Below are positions 58,304-64,000 of a DNA stretch of 64,000 nucleotides, piece by piece; position 1 is the stretch's first letter, and every line of letters starts with the position of its first letter. Source of the DNA: Trebouxia sp. TZW2008 (Eukaryota; Chlorophyta; Trebouxiophyceae; Trebouxiales; Trebouxiaceae); contig BDIU01000045.1 of the NCBI GenBank assembly GCA_002118135.1, forward strand, positions 1-64,000, given 5' to 3'. The translations under genes and the position numbers were made by a program. The notes under the pieces were generated by a model. That model ran no database searches. It saw nothing but the letters and a program-made list of their open reading frames with translations, and was not told where the DNA came from.

Positions 58304-60603
58304 ATGGACGACATTGCGACACATTTAAGGGTCTATGTCCCTCAAACACTTGACTGCATTGAAACCTCGCAGCTTATTGGTCATGCTTTCAACACCAGAT
58401 GCAAAGCAAGGCTGCTTGTCACTATTGTCATTGAACAGTCTGCTGCTTCGACCACGGAGCTGCATGCATGCACAACTCCGCCACTTTGCTCTCGTGTCAA
58501 ATCTGGAGCTCACAGCCCGTCAACTTGCAAGTCTGGCGTTGATGTACAAAGTTCAGCTGATATAAAGCCTGAAGGCAATCCCCGCGACTTGACGCAAGAG
58601 CTCCAACGAGCAGCCTCCGTCAGTCAAGCCTGCTGCATTGTCCTCTACGATCCAGCACAGTGCAAGCCGGCTGTGAGGCCATCAGAGGATGCCACCCCTG
58701 GCGCTCTTCAGGCTTGGACTATCCTCCAGCTTGTTGCCAGAGGCACAGCTGCTTTACCCTGGAGCTCTGGAATGCAGCCCAATAGCATTGTTAGACCATT
58801 TGCAAAAGATGGAAGCATGCTGCTACACATCATCAAAGGGTGCCTCAGTACGCATGCAAGTGCTGACTGTACACGCTAAAAGTCAACCTGTTGCTGAGCC
58901 TGACGGGCAGCACAATGCAGGCAGCAACATCCATGGAAACAACTCTAGCAGCAGCATTGGCTCAAATTCATGGCAGCTGCTCTTGCGGATCCAGCAACAG
59001 GCCGCAACTGTCAGCCTACAGCATGCTGCAGGCGTTGTGTCTGCAGCATTGTTGCTAGCGCATGCATCAGATCTCTGTGCTTTCATGCAATGGGCAGCGA
59101 AGCAAGTCAAAGTGAGTGCATTGGATGCACAGGTCGAATGGCTCATGGGTGCACCAGCAGGTATCTGACCAACAGCAGCAATTGCTCTGTTGCACAATTT
59201 GGCTCTTGCAGCATGTGAATTGCCAATGCTGGCGTATGACGGTAACAAACAAATATCAGAAGTCAAATTGAGAAACCCACAAAACAACTACAAAGAGCCT
59301 GTCAAGTATGATTTGAACATGCTGGCCAGGGACCCTGTCTGCTTGCAGGATTGAAGCTGCATACTGAGCTGACTCATTTTCTGGGCACTACCATGCAACT
59401 GTGGACACAATGCTCAGCAGATGCATATGCTGCACTTGGACCAAGTGCTGAGAGGTGGCTCCTAGGCAAGCTTCTTCACAAGCTGCTTTCATCGCTTTGT
59501 CTGCACTTGCTGCTCATCAACGCAACTTGACAAAATAAGCAGGTTCCTCACAACATTGCATCCCCTCATGATCACTGTTTGTGTGAAGTCAAGCAGCTGT
59601 CATGTTGTATCGGTTTGCAGGTGTAACAGCTGCAGCAGGCATTCTTGGAGGACTGACTTTGCAGCTTGCTCTTGTGCATGATCTACTGTATGTGCTAGCC
59701 ACACCGCTTATGCTGGCCTACATGGCATGCGCCAAGCTTTATGCGTTACAACTGCACTACGCCATGCTCATGTGGCGCTTGATGCGAGGTCATAGGTATG
59801 TTGCATTCTTGCTGAAGTTGGAGCCTGCAATAGTTGCTGTTCTAGCTGTGTCATGCCTTGTTCTACCTGCAGAGATGCCTTAGCTTTGCTCAGAAAAAGG
59901 CATGGTCTGGGAGCATCACCAGCAAAGCGGAAGAAACAGAACAACAGGAATGTTGAAGATGAACTTGCCTTGGAGCAGGTTTGTTGCATACACCTTTACT
60001 TGAGGCATTGCAGCATTTCAGTACATGGAATGATTGACATGGCTGTTCACTGCTGCAGATGATTGTTGGTGTGCTGCTGTTCACACCCCTCCTCTTCTTG
60101 CTGCCAACAACAGCTGTATACTATGCCATGTCCCTCGTGTTGTTTGGTTGTGTCTTGCTGACTTGCTGGGCACTCGAGACTGTATGCCAGCTGGCAAGCA
60201 GCAATCTGGCTTTCTCATGCTGGTGTTGGCTATTCAAGCCTCACATGGTGCCAGGTACATGACATTTCGTTATTCTAGCTATGCAACTTCTTTCCAGTTG
60301 TAGAGATTTCATGTGCACTTTTTAATGTGTAGATTTTGACTGATTGCAGGCAACATCGCTTTTTGGCATGCAGCAACAACTTTTCGCCCTCCTGGCCTTA
60401 GGCCTGACTGTCAGGTTACAGTTCTGGAACTTGTGCAGCATCGTTGCAGCTTCAAGCTGCACCTGTATCACCTGATGCAAGAGGCGTCCAGCGATGTCCG
60501 CTGGAATTCAATAGCAGAATTGTTGCATAGTATACTACATGGCAAGTCTCTTGTCTTTGGTAACATGCGCATTAGCCGATACGTGAATCGCTTCAAGCTA
60601 TAG
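58304..60603 (+). CDS. PIGQ: GPI-GlcNAc transferase subunit PIG-Q / GPI1
   Basis: Clear exons: 58304 to 59160, 59349 to about 59530, 59621-59788, 59894-59978, 60059-60254 and 60350-60603. The diagnostic core WLMGAPAG|LKLHTELTHFLG spans the first clear splice. Then come hydrophobic helices (ILGGLTLQLALVHDLLYVLA, MIVGVLLFTPLLFLLPTTA, YYAMSLVLFGCVLLTCWALE) as in the multi-pass GPI1 family. The protein stabilises the ER complex that moves GlcNAc to phosphatidylinositol, the first step of GPI-anchor synthesis. Within the first region the open frame changes by one between about 58800 and 58870 without a believable intron, so an indel or unseen short intron lies there. The donor after LLLIN (59530) is also unclear. 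Confidence 0.85.
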
Positions 60604-60690
60604 TAAACAAAGGCTTCGTATCTGTGGCGACTGGCATGGGACTTAGCAAAAGCCATCTGTTTGAATTCAAATGCTGCAAAGTTATAGCGT
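60604..60690. other. 87-bp convergent spacer, PIG-Q / RAD23
   Basis: Two stop codons only 87 bp apart on opposite strands. The 3' UTRs must overlap, so antisense pairing of the two mRNAs is expected. Confidence 0.7.
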
Positions 60691-63600
60691 TTACATCATG
60701 TCCTCAGTGGAAGATTCAAGCAAGAAGTTGGCTGCCAAAGCTTCATTTTTGTCACAAGCCAAGAAAGCCTCAATGCAAGAATTCCTGTCAAATCCCATAG
60801 CTTCTAATCTGCCAATTGACTCCATCTCTGCTGGTGTCAAAGCTACCTGAACCCCGCCACCCTGACCCATGCCTGCAATCCACTCATGTTAACAGCTTGA
60901 AATACAATTAATCCGTACAATGATCCTCTCAGCAGTTCCGAAACAGCATCAGCTCTACCCTGAGCAGATTTTGCACATTGTTTGCTCCGCCGTCAATGCA
61001 TATTAGCCAAACATTAGAGCTTTGCAGGCCACAAGACGCCAGCAACACTTTTTGCAAAGAAGACAAGATTGTACCTCCGCCCCCTGCAGCACCTGCTAGC
61101 TGGGCTGCCAGGTCTGCCATGTCGCCTCCACCCTGAGGCGCAGGCTCATTGATCATACGCAGAAACTCCTCCTGATTGGCATTGATCATCTGCAGTAGCT
61201 CTGGGTTTGACTTGCCCAGCTCCTGCAACACACAAGTGTCAAAGCCTTTTTCCTAGCTTCAGCAACGTGGACAACTTTGAAGCACAGCTACTGTGACTGC
61301 GAGTAGTTGGAAAAGCTGTCAAAGCTCAGGGGAATAATGTGTGATAATCAATTGACAAGACACATAACAAAAAGGAAAATTGACATGAGGCACACCTGAA
61401 GCATAGGTTGCAAGATCTGTGGATTGGCCTGAACAATCTGTCGCAAAGCCTGAAATTGTTGGTTGCTGCGCAAGAACTCCAAGCTGCCTCCACCAGCTGC
61501 CGCACCAGCTTGACCAGCACCTGCACCGGCTGCTGGCTGAGCCTGCATGATACCAAAGCACCTTGTCAGCCGCTTAAATATGGCACTGAAATTAGAACGC
61601 TGGCGGAATCTGCATGAGACCTGCACTTGCACCCCCTGCTGGCTGGGCCTGCATGACACCAGGACCTCATCAAGAGCTGAAGTTGGCACTGAGACCAGAA
61701 TGCAGCGCTAACGCATGGCTCACGCATACTACGGCTACCCATCATTACTGACTATGAGGAGCAGAATGCTGGCTGAGCCTGCATGAGACCAGCACCTTTT
61801 CATGGAATTGGAGTTGACACTGAACCAAAATCTTTGTATTGCTCAAATTGTAAGCATTCTGCCATAGCATCTTATTGAGTGCTTGGGAATGGTACTGAAA
61901 TTTTGAACTCTGACGTGTTGCAGTATCTGGACAATTATCTATACAAGATCACACACACAGCAGTTCCTGTCAGATTGGGCTTTTGCTCAGGAGAAAGTTC
62001 AAGATCATGCTAGACCAGCATGATTCACAGCCCTTGCAGTGTTATGATTTTGTCTGACAGGCGACTGCTGGAGGGTGATGCAGAGAAAGGTGGACTTCAG
62101 GGCTTGCAAGCACCTGTAGCCAACTGCTCCATGATCCGCTGTGATGTTGCATGGCTGTTCCGTACAACAGATCAGCATGTCTCTGATAGCCAGCATGACA
62201 TCAGTGACAGGGTGTGTGAGCATGATAACAGCACACGTCAAAAGCCCAATGCATATGGACGCCGGGCATACCTGTGGGTTGAACATGTCCAGTGGCTGTG
62301 TATTAGGCCCAGCTGGGGCTGCAGGCTGCTGCCCTGGTGCAGCTGCCCCTGCGCCTGCCCCTACATCATGTTTAATACACAGATCAGGACGCTTTCACAA
62401 GCAGCGCCAGGCAGCGTATAAGTAACGTCAATTTCAACACTTGGTGAAGATGATTAAGATGATGAAGGCTTGACAGGTGAATCGATGCACAGGACACAGG
62501 CACTGGTGTTCATGTGATTCTGGCAATGATAGAACAGTAACACTGTGTTTTGCTTTAAAGCGCTGTGAGCAAGGCTGCCATTGTGCACTTTGAGCATATG
62601 GGGCTATCTTGAAGATGATCATCATGCATGTCCACTCTGTCATATGAAGCCTAGACACAGTGCCACAATGTAGCTAAAAGTCAAGAAGCATAACAGACAA
62701 CAAGCTTGTCAGAGCCCAGCAAGGATTGAGGTTGGATACACTTGGCAGACAACTGTATGCAACCACCCCTCCAACCTCCATGTCCAATATGGAATAGGTG
62801 AGCACAGGACCACACTGCTCGGAGACAATTGATTGCTCCAGTACGTACCTCATTGAGCCTGCTAAGCCTGTCTAGCATGCGTTTTGAAAGAATGAGCTCA
62901 ATGAAGCATTGAACGGCAATGCAGGAGGGGTACCTGGGGCAGCACCACCTGGGGCAGCTCCAACAGGTGGGGCATCAGCACCAGGAGGAATGCCAGACAT
63001 CAGATACTCCACAGCCCGCTCAGGGTTGTTGTATGCTGCCCGCATGGCTCTCACCACCTCCTCACGTGGGAAACCCATGTCCACAATCTGCGCTATGAAC
63101 CAAATGCTTGCAAGCGCCCATGACCTCATTGTATCTATGCATGCCATTACAATTTACAAGATCAGAGGCTACATGGGACAACCATGTCCATGTTCTGCAT
63201 CATGAATACGTTTCTGCTTGCAAGTGCCTGTGATCACAAACACAACCATGCGTGCTGTCTGCACTGATAAAGGCAGGGCAGCAGCTGACAGCAGAGCATC
63301 AATGGAGCATTTTGTCGCTGCTTAATCACCTTCTTCATGTCCTTAATCACCAATGAGACAAGAACAGGCATATTTTAGATGCTTGATCACATATTGCTGA
63401 TTCAGACTCCACATAAAGGTGTCTTTGGTCTCAAGGTGCCTTTGGTCAATTGTACCATCAAGCATTGCACGAGCTAAAATACCGCATACTGGCAGGATAG
63501 GCATTGGTGGACACGCACCCAGCCCCTGTGCTATGTAACATACTGTCATCACTATTAGCATAAGCAACAGTCTTGAATGCTGCAAGGGGCCTACCCCATC

Positions 63601-64000
63601 AATGCTTGACTTGAGACTATCACCAGTGGCCAGGTTAGATGCTGCTGAGGCATAAGGATCTCCACTGGAGGCAGGTGCAGCTGCTGCAGTGCTGGGGGTT
63701 GGTGCAGCTGCCGCAGCAGGTGCGGGGGCTGATGCTGTGATTGCTGCAGCTGGGACAGCCCTGCAAATCAGTGCTGCCAGCTTGCAGAACAAGCCGTGTA
63801 TACATGACAATGCTCTTGCATGCAAGACAGGCACTCCATCATGAAGTTGTGACAGGGATGAAGCGTATGCATATATATGCGTATGTATGTATGAAGCGCA
63901 CATGCATATGAGGCGTATGTGTATGACAGGGACCTGCTGGCTGAGGCTTGCGTTTGACAGCAATTGTATGACAAATGAAAGGGAAGTTGCTTACGATGAG
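60691..64000 (-). CDS. RAD23: RAD23 UBL-UBA shuttle, 3' part (5' end outside window)
   Basis: Exons seen: end of one at 64000-63995 (donor GTAAGC), 63760-63595, 63087-62934, 62360-62272, 61542-61396, 61222-61075 and 60872-60691. Order: Ala/Pro linker, UBA1 ([34 protein letters not shown]), Gly/Ala/Pro linker, XPC-binding domain ([49 protein letters not shown]) and UBA2 ([26 protein letters not shown]). The N-terminal UBL must lie beyond 64000. RAD23 carries ubiquitylated proteins to the proteasome and stabilises XPC/RAD4 in repair. A short exon before UBA1 is probably missing from my model. The exon at 61542 has two echoes upstream. Confidence 0.92.
61535..61795 (-). repeat. Echo array upstream of RAD23 XPC-binding exon
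   Basis: Minus-strand acceptors CATGCAG|GCTCAGCCAGCAGCCGGTGC (true, 61543/61542), CATGCAG|GCCCAGCCAGCAGGGGGTGC (106 bp upstream) and CATGCAG|GCTCAGCCAGCATTCTGCTC (a further 130 bp). Preceding intron pieces (TGGTGTC or TGGTCTC before CATGCAG) are repeated too. Confidence 0.92.

Overview
This window is nuclear DNA of a photosynthetic eukaryote, most likely a green alga (chlorophyte, perhaps a trebouxiophyte). The evidence is: intron-rich genes with GT..AG introns, mostly ending in TGCAG; a plant-type cytosolic pyruvate kinase that carries RGNLG instead of RGDLG; plant-type PI31 and hyccin; and a DnaJ and an AlkB that each begin with a transit-peptide-like stretch. Introns and spacers are full of TGCATGC-type palindromes. 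Exon structures were worked out by hand from splice sites, reading phase and family motifs. Where phases closed, boundaries should be accurate to a base or two.

Layout. 1-7.9 kb is a gene-poor, mostly minus-strand island: a probable tyrosine recombinase gene and several unknown open frames that look like mobile-element or viral cargo. From 8 kb onward, ordinary cellular genes are packed closely: DnaJ (8.2-9.9, +); a 12-kb gene ending in a protein kinase plus a catalytically dead phosphatase-like domain (10.6-22.8, +); cytosolic pyruvate kinase (23.4-31.5, +); proteasome regulator PI31 (34.7-32.1, -); hyccin/FAM126-like (35.1-38.5, +); AlkB-type alkane/fatty-acyl monooxygenase (39.3-43.9, +); Rab3GAP2-N protein (47.7-44.4, -); NTF2-RRM G3BP-like RNA-binding protein (53.4-48.5, -); a C2H2 nucleolar-like protein (54.3-55.7, +); ribosomal protein eL26/RPL26 (58.1-57.1, -); PIG-Q/GPI1 (58.3-60.6, +); and the 3' part of RAD23 (64.0-60.7, -). 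Four gene pairs are divergent with short shared promoters (266, 410, 883 and 193 bp).

The most unusual signal crosses gene boundaries. In at least six genes, splice-site-bearing pieces of an exon are repeated in tandem in the neighbouring intron as decayed copies. Usually the copies hold the last part of the intron, the TGCAG and the first part of the exon, and lie just upstream of the working exon. Sometimes they hold the exon end plus 5' splice site and lie downstream. Pyruvate kinase is extreme: three of its eleven exons carry such arrays (4, 6 and about 6 copies on the left sides, about 10 on the right side of exon 8), and the intact copy always lies next to the spliced structure. Smaller cases occur in RAB3GAP2 (two exons), the G3BP gene (two exons), RAD23, PI31 (where the extra copy forms a phase-compatible 63-nt cassette) and hyccin (5' splice site). 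I call these 'splice-site echoes'. They suggest a lineage-specific way of lengthening introns and making new cassette exons.

The cellular genes do not form one pathway: they cover glycolysis, GPI-anchor synthesis, proteasome/ubiquitin shuttling, Rab control, PI4K-complex scaffolding, mRNP biology and translation, which is normal for a eukaryotic chromosome.
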